A DNA stretch of 64,000 nucleotides, taken from Fructobacillus evanidus (GTDB lineage: Bacteria; Bacillota; Bacilli; Lactobacillales; Lactobacillaceae). Shown here in pieces: positions 53,656-62,258 of this stretch. The stretch is from contig NZ_CAUZLM010000001.1 in assembly GCF_963580165.1 (NCBI RefSeq), positions 186,001 through 250,000 on the forward strand, written 5' to 3'. Both the position numbers and the translations under genes were made by a program. Each line of letters starts with the position of its first letter. Position 1 is the first letter of the stretch. A model generated the notes under the pieces. That model was not told where the DNA came from, did not search any database, and saw nothing but the letters and a program-made list of their open reading frames with translations.

Positions 53656-54183
53656 ATGGCAAATAAAGTAGTGTTAGACCAAGATTCGATGCAACGAGCA
53701 TTGACCCGAATTACTTACGAAATTTTGGAACGAAATAAGGGTGGTCAAAACCTGATTTTGGTAGGGATTAAGACTCGTGGCGAATATTTGGCTCACCGGA
53801 TTGCTGATCGTTTGGAGCAGCTCGAACAGGTTCAAATCCCAGTGATGGCGATTGATGTAACGAACTATCGTGACGATCACCTGGATAGCGGTGATGACTT
53901 GGGCTTGGACCCAACCGAAAAGCTTAACATTGCCAACCAAAACATTGTTTTAGTTGATGACGTGTTGTTTACCGGCCGGACAACTCGGGCCGCTTTGGAC
54001 GCCTTGATTCAAATCGGACGTCCTCAGGCGATTGCTTTGGCAGTGTTGGTTGACCGTGGTCACCGTGAATTACCAATCCGGGCCGATTTCGTTGGTAAAA
54101 ACATCCCAACTGCCCAAAATGAAAAAATTAAGGTCAAGGTTAAGGAATTTGACGGGGAAGACTCGGTTGAAATTGTTCATTAG
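53656..54183 (+). CDS. pyrR: Bifunctional pyr operon regulator / uracil phosphoribosyltransferase
   Basis: PyrR senses UMP/UTP and binds pyr mRNA leaders to promote termination. The 175-residue protein has the PRPP-binding loop VLVDDVLFTGRTTRAAL near 100-116 and the N-terminal ITYEILERNKG region. AAAGGA precedes ATG 53656. It lies directly before carA/carB homologues with a hairpin between, which suggests it controls them. Confidence 0.94.
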   Translation: MANKVVLDQDSMQRALTRITYEILERNKGGQNLILVGIKTRGEYLAHRIADRLEQLEQVQIPVMAIDVTNYRDDHLDSGDDLGLDPTEKLNIANQNIVLVDDVLFTGRTTRAALDALIQIGRPQAIALAVLVDRGHRELPIRADFVGKNIPTAQNEKIKVKVKEFDGEDSVEIVH

Positions 54184-54199
54184 GACAATTTAACTCGTC

Positions 54200-54240
54200 T
54201 TAACCTGGAAAATCAGGACTGGAGAGAACCTGATTTTTTT
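54200..54240 (+). promoter_or_regulatory. Attenuator-like hairpins between pyrR and carA homologue
   Basis: A terminator AAAATCAGG/CCTGATTTT (54209-54217 with 54229-54237) with a T tract competes with an upstream stem CCTG/CAGG (54204-54207 with 54214-54217). The loop contains ACTGGAGAGAA, reminiscent of but not identical to the PyrR binding-loop consensus (UCCAGAGAGG). The terminator arms are two inverted copies of the octamer that recurs through the window. Confidence 0.55.
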
Positions 54241-54269
54241 GAAAATAGTAGATAATGAGAGAAAAAAGT

Positions 54270-55349
54270 ATGGAACGGCACCTAATCTTAGAGGATGGCA
54301 CGGTTTTTTCTGGCCAGGGCTTCGGCGCACCAGCGACGACTTTTGGCGAGATTATTTTTGATACCGCTACCTCCGGCTATCAAGAAACAATTACAAATCC
54401 AATTTATGATGGGCAGATGATTGTCTTTGCGATGCCTGTTGTTGGCGCCGATGGGATCCATGCGGAGGCCTATGAGTCGACCACACCAAAAATTCGTGGT
54501 GTGGTTGTTCACGATTTAGCGGAAGTTTCCACTAATCGGCAGCGGCGGATGAACCTTGACCGCTTTTTGCAGCATCATAATATTCCGGGATTATATGAGG
54601 TGGATACGCGCAAGTTAATTCGCCACCTTCGTGAAACAGGTCCCCAAAAGGCGACAATCGTTGATGTTGTCGATGACCACGCAGTTGACCAATTGGTGGC
54701 CACCGTGTTAACGAATAAACAGGTGCAAAACACGGCTACTCCAAAGGCCTATGCCAACCCCGGTCACGGTTTTCATATTATCGTGATTGACTTTGGTTTG
54801 AAGCACGGGATTCTGCGAGTCCTTGGTGACTATGATGCCAATGTGACCGTTCTGCCCTATACGACGACGGTGGACGAAGTGTTGACACTAGACCCCGATG
54901 GCATTATTTTGTCGACTGGCCCCGGTAACCCCGAGGACTTGCCCGATTCGGTTTTGACTTTGATTCGGGTTTTACAGACGAAAATGCCGTTGTTAGGACT
55001 GGGCCTTGGGCACGAACTACTGGCCTTAGCCAATGGGGCGGAAATTCAAGCCTTGCCGGCTGAGTACCATGGAATGAACCATCCAATCCAAGAAATTATT
55101 TCACAACAGCTTTTTTATGCCCGGCAGGGACGAGGTTATGTGATTGACGAGGATTCCTTAGATGGCAAGAAACTCTTTGTGACCCACCGCGACTTGGTGG
55201 ATGGCTCGGTACAAGGAATTCGTTTGCGGGATAACCCAGCCTTTTCGGTGCAATTCTTTCCGGATGGGGCCCCGGGACCCCTTGAAGCAAACGGAATCTT
55301 TGCGGACTTTTTTGAAACGGTAGCAGATTATGTACAAAAAAATAGTTGA
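54270..55349 (+). CDS. carA: Carbamoyl phosphate synthase small-subunit homologue lacking the glutaminase triad
   Basis: Full-length CarA homologue, 359 residues, beginning MERHLILEDGTVFSG, with the normal N-terminal domain and class I glutaminase fold. The active site is destroyed: the nucleophile motif GICLGHQ reads GLGLGHE (Cys to Gly, near residue 242), and the His/Glu motif QFHPE reads QFFPD (His to Phe, Glu to Asp). It should not release ammonia from glutamine. The frame is open and codons look normal. ATG 54270 is preferred over 54255 on homology. The gene ends inside or just before the carB homologue, so both are coupled. Confidence 0.88.
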   Translation: MERHLILEDGTVFSGQGFGAPATTFGEIIFDTATSGYQETITNPIYDGQMIVFAMPVVGADGIHAEAYESTTPKIRGVVVHDLAEVSTNRQRRMNLDRFLQHHNIPGLYEVDTRKLIRHLRETGPQKATIVDVVDDHAVDQLVATVLTNKQVQNTATPKAYANPGHGFHIIVIDFGLKHGILRVLGDYDANVTVLPYTTTVDEVLTLDPDGIILSTGPGNPEDLPDSVLTLIRVLQTKMPLLGLGLGHELLALANGAEIQALPAEYHGMNHPIQEIISQQLFYARQGRGYVIDEDSLDGKKLFVTHRDLVDGSVQGIRLRDNPAFSVQFFPDGAPGPLEANGIFADFFETVADYVQKNS

Positions 55350-57864
55350 AACGCCGGTTAAAAAAGTACTCTTTATCGGTGGTGGCGAAACAGACTTTGG
55401 CCTTCAAGGCGAAAGTGATGCCGCAATTTACCAAGTTTTGCCAATTTTAAATGGACTTGGTTATACAGTGACAGTTTTGGATGATAATCCCTATTCGTTG
55501 GCCCTGGAATCACCAGCGGCCACCGGATTCTTGCGGACTCTGACTGTTCAAAACGTCAAAAAAATTATTAAGTCTCAAAAGATTGACGGCGTGATGCCAC
55601 TTTTTGGTGGTGTCCGGGCGTTACGTTTATGGGATCAGGTCGTTTCGGAGTGGCGTGAAGAGGATGGCGTTCTGCCACAAACACTTGGTTTGTCAGCCGG
55701 CGAATTGCATGAAGTGAATGATGGGGCCTTGCTCTTTGATCGAATCGCTGAAATTGGCTTAAGTGTCACCGCCTCAGCCGTGGTACAAAACCAAGAAGAA
55801 GCAAACGAAATGCTCCGCGACTTGGAGCTGCCCTTAGTTATCCGGGCCCATAACCCAATTCAGGGAACAACGAGACAGATTGTTGATCGCTTGGATGACT
55901 TTGACCGTGTGGTTAACCGGGTCATGGACCAATCATTGACCAACGAAGTCTTGATTGCTAAGGCGATTAACGGCCTCAAGGAAGTCTCTGTTTTGGTTGT
56001 TCGTGACCGTGATGGCAACTGCCTGCAGGTCGGAGCTTCAGAAGACATGGATCCAATTGGCATTCATACGGCCGACTCGCTCTCAGTGGCGCCGGTTTTG
56101 ACGGTCTCCGACCAAATTTTGCAGCAGATGCGGATTCAGGCCTTTGCGATTGCTGATTTGATTGGTCTCCGTGGCGTTTTACATGTTCAATTTGCCTTTG
56201 ATGAAAAAACGGGTGAAATTTACGTCATCAAGGTCTCACCATATCTGGACCACTTGGCCAATCGAATGGCCGTGATGACCGGATATCCAGTGATGTTGGT
56301 GGCTGCGCAGTTGGCCATGGGTAAGAAAATTACCGAGGTTTACCTGCCGAATGCCTTTCATGAAAAAACGGCGATTATGGAACCGGTGATGGACCACATT
56401 GTCGTTAAGTTGCCCGTTTTCTCTTTCGGTGACCTGGAAGCAATGGGCATTAAAGTTAATCGCCAGTTGAATTCCGTGCAAAAATCAGTTGGGTCGGCTT
56501 TGGGATTTGGACGAACATTTGTGGAAGCCATGGAAAAGGCCATTCGTTCGGCTCACTTCAATAACCGGTCTTTTTCACCCAAGTATATGGCTGACGTCTC
56601 GGATGATGAACTGATTCAACAGTTGATTCATCCGCAAGACAACCGGGTTTTGCTCTTAATCGAGGCCTTGCGCCGTGGTTATGAAGTCGATGAACTGGCC
56701 GAATTAACCAATATCGATGAATTTTATTTTTATCAGTTGATTCGCTTAATTGATATTGAGCGGTCGGTTGACCGGGATAATATTGATGCGGATGCACTGC
56801 GACGGGCGAAGAAGTTTGGCCTTTCGGATGGGTTGATTGCCCGTTTTTGGCAAACTGATTTTCAAGCAATTCGTGCTTTGGCTCGGCAAAATAATATTCA
56901 ACCTACCTATAAGGCCTTGGAGCCGTCGGCTGGTGAATTTCCCGAACATGCCCGTCAATTTTTTGCAACTTTTGAAGAAGAAAACGAGTCGGAACCAATT
57001 TGCGCCCAGTCCGTTTTGATTATTGGACCAGGGGCCTTTCGCATGGGGGACGGGGCTTCAGCTGGTTATATGACCAGTGTGACGCTGTCCGAGCTGCATC
57101 GATTGGATTACCAAACGATTATCATGAATAACAATGCGGCAGACCCAACTCTGTTGCCACATCTGTCGGACAAACAGTATTTGGAACCTCTGGAAGTTTC
57201 AGATGTGATGTCGGTGGTCGATAAGGAACAGCCGCATGCTATTTTGGTTCCAGGTAACCGTAAGAAATTGATTGAGGCGCTGCAGGACATGGGCCAAAAT
57301 GTGATTGTCTTTCCCAAAGAGAAGCATCATCCAAGTGGTCCTGAAAAACACCAATCGGAGTTTAGCTTGAACTTCTTCTATGATGGTGAAGAAAAGCATC
57401 CACTGGTGGTAACGCAACACCGCCCTGGTGAAATCAGAATTCTTGATCAAGCAATTGATCCAGCCCTTTTGGACGATTTGGCATTGGCCAGTCCAGGTCT
57501 GTATCAAATTATCTGGCGCGTCGATTTGGACGCCTGGGTCAGCAAGATTCCTTTGCCTGATTTACGCGTGGATACTTGGCTGCGGCCAATGCCATACGGA
57601 CATATTGCCTACCTAACAAAGGTTTTGGATATGCCGTTGGGCCGGATGATTGTTCGGGCCTGGGTTGGTCAGCTAAATGAGGCCGATCGCCAATACCTAG
57701 CGACTATTAAGGGTCAACATGAAACGGCTAAATTAGCGATGGTAGCGAAAAATACCGATTTTGACTTACACTTGCACCCCGATAAAGCCATTGATTTGAC
57801 CCGTTTTGAGATGGGGGCCAAGGTGGTACCGTACGAAAGCGAGAATAGCGATGGGCAAGAATAA
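55330..57864 (+). CDS. carB: Degenerate, shortened carbamoyl phosphate synthase large-subunit homologue
   Basis: An 844-residue CarB relative, against about 1,060-1,070 normally. The first half keeps the fold order but not the chemistry: GSGPIxIGQ reads GGGETDFGLQG, the glycine-rich ATP loop reads RAHNPIQGTTRQIV, and the metal/ATP motif EVNPRxSRSS reads KVSPYLDHL. The oligomerisation region (ALRRGYEVDELAELTNIDEF) is kept. The second half keeps a pre-ATP-grasp segment (VLIIGPGAFRMGDG) but lacks a recognisable second ATP-grasp core. Catalysis looks impossible, yet the frame is intact. The ATG lies inside the carA end. Confidence 0.85.
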   Translation: MYKKIVETPVKKVLFIGGGETDFGLQGESDAAIYQVLPILNGLGYTVTVLDDNPYSLALESPAATGFLRTLTVQNVKKIIKSQKIDGVMPLFGGVRALRLWDQVVSEWREEDGVLPQTLGLSAGELHEVNDGALLFDRIAEIGLSVTASAVVQNQEEANEMLRDLELPLVIRAHNPIQGTTRQIVDRLDDFDRVVNRVMDQSLTNEVLIAKAINGLKEVSVLVVRDRDGNCLQVGASEDMDPIGIHTADSLSVAPVLTVSDQILQQMRIQAFAIADLIGLRGVLHVQFAFDEKTGEIYVIKVSPYLDHLANRMAVMTGYPVMLVAAQLAMGKKITEVYLPNAFHEKTAIMEPVMDHIVVKLPVFSFGDLEAMGIKVNRQLNSVQKSVGSALGFGRTFVEAMEKAIRSAHFNNRSFSPKYMADVSDDELIQQLIHPQDNRVLLLIEALRRGYEVDELAELTNIDEFYFYQLIRLIDIERSVDRDNIDADALRRAKKFGLSDGLIARFWQTDFQAIRALARQNNIQPTYKALEPSAGEFPEHARQFFATFEEENESEPICAQSVLIIGPGAFRMGDGASAGYMTSVTLSELHRLDYQTIIMNNNAADPTLLPHLSDKQYLEPLEVSDVMSVVDKEQPHAILVPGNRKKLIEALQDMGQNVIVFPKEKHHPSGPEKHQSEFSLNFFYDGEEKHPLVVTQHRPGEIRILDQAIDPALLDDLALASPGLYQIIWRVDLDAWVSKIPLPDLRVDTWLRPMPYGHIAYLTKVLDMPLGRMIVRAWVGQLNEADRQYLATIKGQHETAKLAMVAKNTDFDLHLHPDKAIDLTRFEMGAKVVPYESENSDGQE

Positions 57865-58141
57865 CCAGTATCCAACTGAGATTTTATATGGGGTCATGGT
57901 CAGTGAAGGAAAGTCCGGCGAATATCAGGTCAAGGACGGCCAAAAGCTTCACCCCTGGCGGATTGGTAAACACACCAAGGGCAAGGTTGTTGGTCCTGGG
58001 CAAATCTTTTTGACCGAACAAAATCAGAAGGTCGTTTTAATTAAAACGGCACCACTAGCTTTTAAGAACCGCCATGACTATCAACCGATGGGGCGGTTCA
58101 CTAGTGAGACGATGGTTGTCCCAGCTGATTTTCAAGAATAA
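57851..58141 (+). CDS. Hypothetical small protein overlapping the carB homologue
   Basis: A basic 96-residue protein starting MGKNNQYPTEILYGVMVSEG. Its ATG overlaps the carB-like stop by 14 bases, and a strong terminator closes the operon right after it. I do not recognise the family. Tight coupling suggests it works with the CarA/CarB-like pair. Confidence 0.72.
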   Translation: MGKNNQYPTEILYGVMVSEGKSGEYQVKDGQKLHPWRIGKHTKGKVVGPGQIFLTEQNQKVVLIKTAPLAFKNRHDYQPMGRFTSETMVVPADFQE

Positions 58142-58154
58142 AATGAAGCATCAT

Positions 58155-58196
58155 AAAAAGGCTGCTGAATCACAAATGATTCGGCAGCCTTTTTTG
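58155..58196. terminator. Bidirectional terminator between car-like operon and MFS gene
   Basis: AAAAGGCTGC and GCAGCCTTTT plus inner GAATCA/TGATTC form a long stem with a CAAA loop. A and T tracts flank it on both strands. Confidence 0.88.
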
Positions 58197-58209
58197 CTGG
58201 TGTGAAAAT

Positions 58210-59436
58210 TTAATTTAAGTCGTACTTGCGGTTGACGTTAAAGAAGAAGAGCAAACCGTTCAGGGCAATGATGCCGGCCGAAACAATAAAGATAGCGCGG
58301 TAATCAAAGACGTTGGCGATAGCAGCTCCTAACATTGGGCCCATCACAGAGCCAACCGCTTGGAAGGATTGGTTATAGGAGAAGACCCGAGAAACCATGC
58401 CGGCCGGTGAGTTCTTGGTTAGCAAGGTTTGAATGGCCGGTAACATGGTCGAATCCGAAATTCCAACCGCAAACCGTAAAAGAATTAATGCGGTGACGGA
58501 AGTAACGAAAGCCGTTGGGACAAAGGCGAAGACGGCCATGACGAAGCCAGCTTGAATCAGGTACTTGGTACCAATCTTATCACCCAAGCGGCCGAAGACT
58601 GGGGCAAAAATGACGGTGGCCAAACCAGGCATAGCGGCTACAATCCCAGCGATAAAGGTCACGTTGCCGTGGTTGTGCAAAACTTCGCGGACGAAAAGGG
58701 AAACGATTGGGTTAATCGACATATTGACAGTCTGAATTAGCATGGTGGTCAAGAAAAGTGAGACCAGTAGTGATTTCTTTGGCAGCGTCTTCCAAGATAC
58801 CTTGGCGACAGGATTTTCTTCCTTACCTGCAGCAACTGGTCGTTCCTCGACTAAGAACCAAATAAAGAAGAAAACGACTAGAAGAATTAAACCAGTAATG
58901 TGGAAGAGTGTTTGGTAAGAAACGACCGAGGCCATGGCACCACCGAAGAGTGGACCGATTAGTTGACCACCGGTAAAGCCGGTCACGATAATTCCTAATG
59001 AACGACCCACTTTTTCCTTGGGCGTCTGAGTTGCAATAAGGGCATTGGCATTGGAAACGAAGCCACCTAAGGCACCCTGCAAGGCCCGCAAGGCCAGTAA
59101 TTCAAAGACGTTTTGGGCAAAGCCCATCAAAAAGAGTGAAATTGCCAAACCAAGGGCGGCGCGCATCATCATTAATTTGCGTCCCTTTTTGTCGGCTACT
59201 TTACCCCAGATGGGTGAGACGACAGCGGTCACTAAAAAGTTGATGGCGAAAGCCGCACCAGAATAAAAGGTTAATTCTGATTTAGAAAAGTGGCCCAATG
59301 TATCGATGTACAGGGGCATAAATGGCAAGATTTCAGAAAAGGCAACGCCGGTCATAAAGACGGCGAGCCATACAATCCAAACGTTTCGTTGCCAGTTAAT
59401 CGCTCGATCAGGTGTTTCTCGATCAGGTTCAGTCAT
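58210..59436 (-). CDS. MFS transporter, probable drug exporter
   Basis: A 12-span major facilitator protein of 408 residues. The A motif GKVADKKGRKLMM lies between spans 2 and 3, with a related GRLGDKIGTKYL between spans 8 and 9. The D1-like SEILPFMPLYI is in span 1. The layout resembles DHA1 multidrug exporters; substrate is unknown. The start is the ATG complementary to 59434-59436, with AAGGAGG before it. Confidence 0.9.
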   Translation of the reverse strand: MTEPDRETPDRAINWQRNVWIVWLAVFMTGVAFSEILPFMPLYIDTLGHFSKSELTFYSGAAFAINFLVTAVVSPIWGKVADKKGRKLMMMRAALGLAISLFLMGFAQNVFELLALRALQGALGGFVSNANALIATQTPKEKVGRSLGIIVTGFTGGQLIGPLFGGAMASVVSYQTLFHITGLILLVVFFFIWFLVEERPVAAGKEENPVAKVSWKTLPKKSLLVSLFLTTMLIQTVNMSINPIVSLFVREVLHNHGNVTFIAGIVAAMPGLATVIFAPVFGRLGDKIGTKYLIQAGFVMAVFAFVPTAFVTSVTALILLRFAVGISDSTMLPAIQTLLTKNSPAGMVSRVFSYNQSFQAVGSVMGPMLGAAIANVFDYRAIFIVSAGIIALNGLLFFFNVNRKYDLN

Positions 59437-59457
59437 ATATTGCCTCCTTGACTGCAA

Positions 59458-59700
59458 AAATTGATAATCTGCTAATCTAGTAGTTTACTCCTTTTTAAAA
59501 AAACTTGCACGAAAGGGAGATGACGATTTCGTGAAAAATGCAATCAAACTGACATATAAAGATTTTAAAAATCAGTGAAGTTGGGGTCGCTGGATAGGGA
59601 CAATACCTGTCTTTATGGGCTTTGTGTACGGTCAGCGGGATGCTAATTTTAATTTGTGGTAGTTAGCTGATAGAATGTTTGGATTCCTGATTTTGAAAAG
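59458..59700. other. Non-coding stretch upstream of the RSH gene
   Basis: Divergent upstream DNA of the MFS and RSH genes. I see no gene. It includes one AAAATCAG and one CTGATTTT octamer copy (59568 and 59687). The MFS promoter must lie near 59460-59520 but is not clear. Confidence 0.45.
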
Positions 59701-59702
59701 GC

Positions 59703-59731
59703 TTGTTTGCCAGGTTAAAGTATTTTATAAT
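59703..59731 (+). promoter_or_regulatory. Promoter of relA
   Basis: TTGTTT (59703-59708) and TATAAT (59726-59731) with a 17-base spacer. A leader of about 105 bases follows and includes an imperfect hairpin with a T tract near 59760-59785. Confidence 0.7.
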
Positions 59732-59843
59732 AGGAATTACCTAAACACGTTTCCAAAAAAGAAGGACAGTTATTGTTCTTTTTTTCATTTAGCTAACTCA
59801 GGCCGCTGCTGGGTAATCTTCATTTAAAGGAAGGTCTTTTTCG

Positions 59844-62090
59844 ATGACCAAGTACAAGGAATACACTGCCAATGATGTGATGGAGATGGTCAAGGCTTAC
59901 ATGCCTGATGACCAGGTTGTCCAGGTGCAAGCGGCCTATGATTGGGCTAAGAATTTGCATGCTCAACAAAGGCGCCATTCGGGTGAACCATACATTATCC
60001 ATCCGATTCAAGTCGCTGGGATTTTGGCTGAATTAAAGATGGACGAAGCAACGATTGTTGCTGGTTTTTTGCATGACATCGTAGAAGACACCCCAGTCAG
60101 CCTGGAAGATGTGACGGAACATTTTGACCCCGTTGTCGGTCGGATTGTTGACGGTGTGACCAAAATCTCAAAAATTAAGTACCAAGATTCCAAGGTTCAG
60201 CTTGCCGAAAACCACCGTAAATTACTGTTGGCAATGGCCAAGGATATTCGGGTCATTATCGTCAAATTAGCGGACCGGTTGCACAATATGCGTACTCTTG
60301 ATGCTTTGCGCCCTGATAAGCAGCGCCGGATTGCCCATGAAACGCTGTCAATTTATGCCCCTTTGGCTGATCGGCTTGGAATTTCTGCTATTAAGTGGGA
60401 ACTGGAAGACCTTTCTCTTGCCGTTTTGGAACCAGATGCCTACCATCAAATTGCTGGCCAAATGGACATGAAGCGCGAAGAACGGTTAAAGGCTATCCAA
60501 ATCGCTGTTGATAAAATTGAAGACAGTATCCATGACCTTGGTTTGGAAAACGTGGTCGTTTATGGCCGACCAAAGCATATCTATTCCATTTACCGTAAGT
60601 TAGTTGATAAGCATAAGTCATTTGGCGAAATTTATGATCTTTCAGCCATTCGCGTTTTAACAAATTCGATTCCCGATACCTACGCTGTTTTGGGTGCGAT
60701 TCATGCGCATTGGACACCAATTCCAGGCCGCTTTAAGGATTATATTGCTTTACCAAAGCCAAACGGCTATCAATCCTTGCATACGACGGTGATTGGCCCT
60801 TCTGGCAGGCCTTTGGAAGTGCAAATCAGAACCCATGCGATGCACCAAGTCGCTGAATTCGGGGTTGCGGCCCACTGGGCCTATAAGCAACATGGTGGCA
60901 CATCCAATCAATCAGCCGATGTTAAGGATCAAAGCGAACGTGCTTTAAACGTGATTCAGGGAATTTTGGAGTTGCAGGAATCAGCAACGGATGCCCAGGA
61001 CTTCATGGATTCGGTCCAAGCCGACCTCTTCGTTGATCGAGTTTATGCTTTTTCACCCGCGGGCGATGTCTATGAATTGCCAAAGGGTGCGGGTCCCTTG
61101 GATATGGCCTTTGCCATCCACTCTAATTTGGGAACTAAGACAACTGGGGCTAAGGCCAATGGCCGAATTGTCCCACTGGACTACAAGATTCAAAATGGCG
61201 ACATTATGGAAATCTTGACTGGCCCCAATGCAAGTCCCTCAAGAGACTGGTTGGATTTGGTTTCAACGCGCAAGGCTCGACATAAGATTAAGCATTTCTT
61301 GAAGTCTCAGGACCGCGCCGATAACATCGAAAACGGACTGGAAGCTATCTCGCGTGCGCTCTTTGAAATGCACTTTAACCCGGTTGAATTCTTAACGGAT
61401 GAACAAATCGCTGCCGTGGCAGAGTCCATGCAGGCCGGTACCCGCGAGGATTTGTTAGCCGCCGTTGGCTATGGTGATATTTCAAGACTAGCGGTTGCCA
61501 AGGAATTGACCCGCCACGTTCGTGAAGAGCGTGAGGCGGCGGATGCCGAAGAGCTGCAGAAAAGCTTGTTGGAAGATGGGCAAGCCATTAAAAAGGAACC
61601 TCAGGTACCCAAGCAAAAGAGTCGTGACCGTGACAAGCAGTCCGATGTTGTAATTGCTGGGGTTGATAACTTGTTGGTTCGTTTGTCTGGTTGTTGTACA
61701 CCAGTGCCGGGTGATCCCGTGATGGGCTATATCTCCCAAGGACGGGGCATCGCTGTTCACCGCTTTGATTGCCCAAATATCCACGCAGCCCAGCAAAAGG
61801 GGCAGCGATTGGTGGATGTTATCTGGGCGGATGTTAACGGTCAACGGCCAGATTACACCGCTGATTTAACCATCCATGCCGAAAATGAGCCAGGTATTTT
61901 GAATGCCATTTTGCGGTCATTGAATGCCAAGACTCGCTTTATTAAAGAAATTAACGGCCATGTCACCAAAGGTGGCATGGTCCAGGTTCAAGCTTCAATT
62001 GGCGTGGCCAACTTAGCCCAATTGAATGGCATTATCGATGCCTTGTTGGCGGATCACTCGGTTTACGATGTGAAGCGAACGATTCATTGA
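59844..62090 (+). CDS. relA: Bifunctional (p)ppGpp synthetase/hydrolase (RSH)
   Basis: Stringent-response enzyme of 748 residues. The HD hydrolase domain has intact HD and ED residues (HSGEPYIIHPIQVA, FLHDIVEDT). The synthetase domain follows (VYGRPKHIYSIYRK, IRVLTNS, PNGYQSLHTTV), then TGS (VYAFSPAGDVYELPKGAGPLD), a conserved cysteine region (LSGCCTPVPGDP) and a C-terminal ACT domain. Both activities are expected. AAAGGAAGG lies upstream of ATG 59844. Confidence 0.95.
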   Translation: MTKYKEYTANDVMEMVKAYMPDDQVVQVQAAYDWAKNLHAQQRRHSGEPYIIHPIQVAGILAELKMDEATIVAGFLHDIVEDTPVSLEDVTEHFDPVVGRIVDGVTKISKIKYQDSKVQLAENHRKLLLAMAKDIRVIIVKLADRLHNMRTLDALRPDKQRRIAHETLSIYAPLADRLGISAIKWELEDLSLAVLEPDAYHQIAGQMDMKREERLKAIQIAVDKIEDSIHDLGLENVVVYGRPKHIYSIYRKLVDKHKSFGEIYDLSAIRVLTNSIPDTYAVLGAIHAHWTPIPGRFKDYIALPKPNGYQSLHTTVIGPSGRPLEVQIRTHAMHQVAEFGVAAHWAYKQHGGTSNQSADVKDQSERALNVIQGILELQESATDAQDFMDSVQADLFVDRVYAFSPAGDVYELPKGAGPLDMAFAIHSNLGTKTTGAKANGRIVPLDYKIQNGDIMEILTGPNASPSRDWLDLVSTRKARHKIKHFLKSQDRADNIENGLEAISRALFEMHFNPVEFLTDEQIAAVAESMQAGTREDLLAAVGYGDISRLAVAKELTRHVREEREAADAEELQKSLLEDGQAIKKEPQVPKQKSRDRDKQSDVVIAGVDNLLVRLSGCCTPVPGDPVMGYISQGRGIAVHRFDCPNIHAAQQKGQRLVDVIWADVNGQRPDYTADLTIHAENEPGILNAILRSLNAKTRFIKEINGHVTKGGMVQVQASIGVANLAQLNGIIDALLADHSVYDVKRTIH

Positions 62091-62186
62091 AGTGCTGCTG
62101 ATTGCCATGGGTGGTTGGCGAGACCACTTGTTCTCGGTTAACCACTCATGTGATTCAGCTATTTATCAATCAGATTATTAGACGTT

Positions 62187-62235
62187 AAAAGGACGCCCTG
62201 TCAGTGTTGATGCACTGGACAGGACGTCCTTTTTA
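62187..62235. terminator. Bidirectional terminator between relA and plsY
   Basis: AAAGGACG and CGTCCTTT with inner CCTGTC/GACAGG and AGTG/CACT form a long interrupted stem, with T tract on one side and A tract on the other. Confidence 0.85.
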
Positions 62236-62258
62236 GTTGGTTTGGTCAAGCTGATTTT

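Noticed and set aside
54270..57864. Ordinary, functional carbamoyl phosphate synthase
   Set aside because: All three glutaminase catalytic residues and the ATP/metal motifs of the large subunit are replaced, and the large subunit is about 220 residues short.
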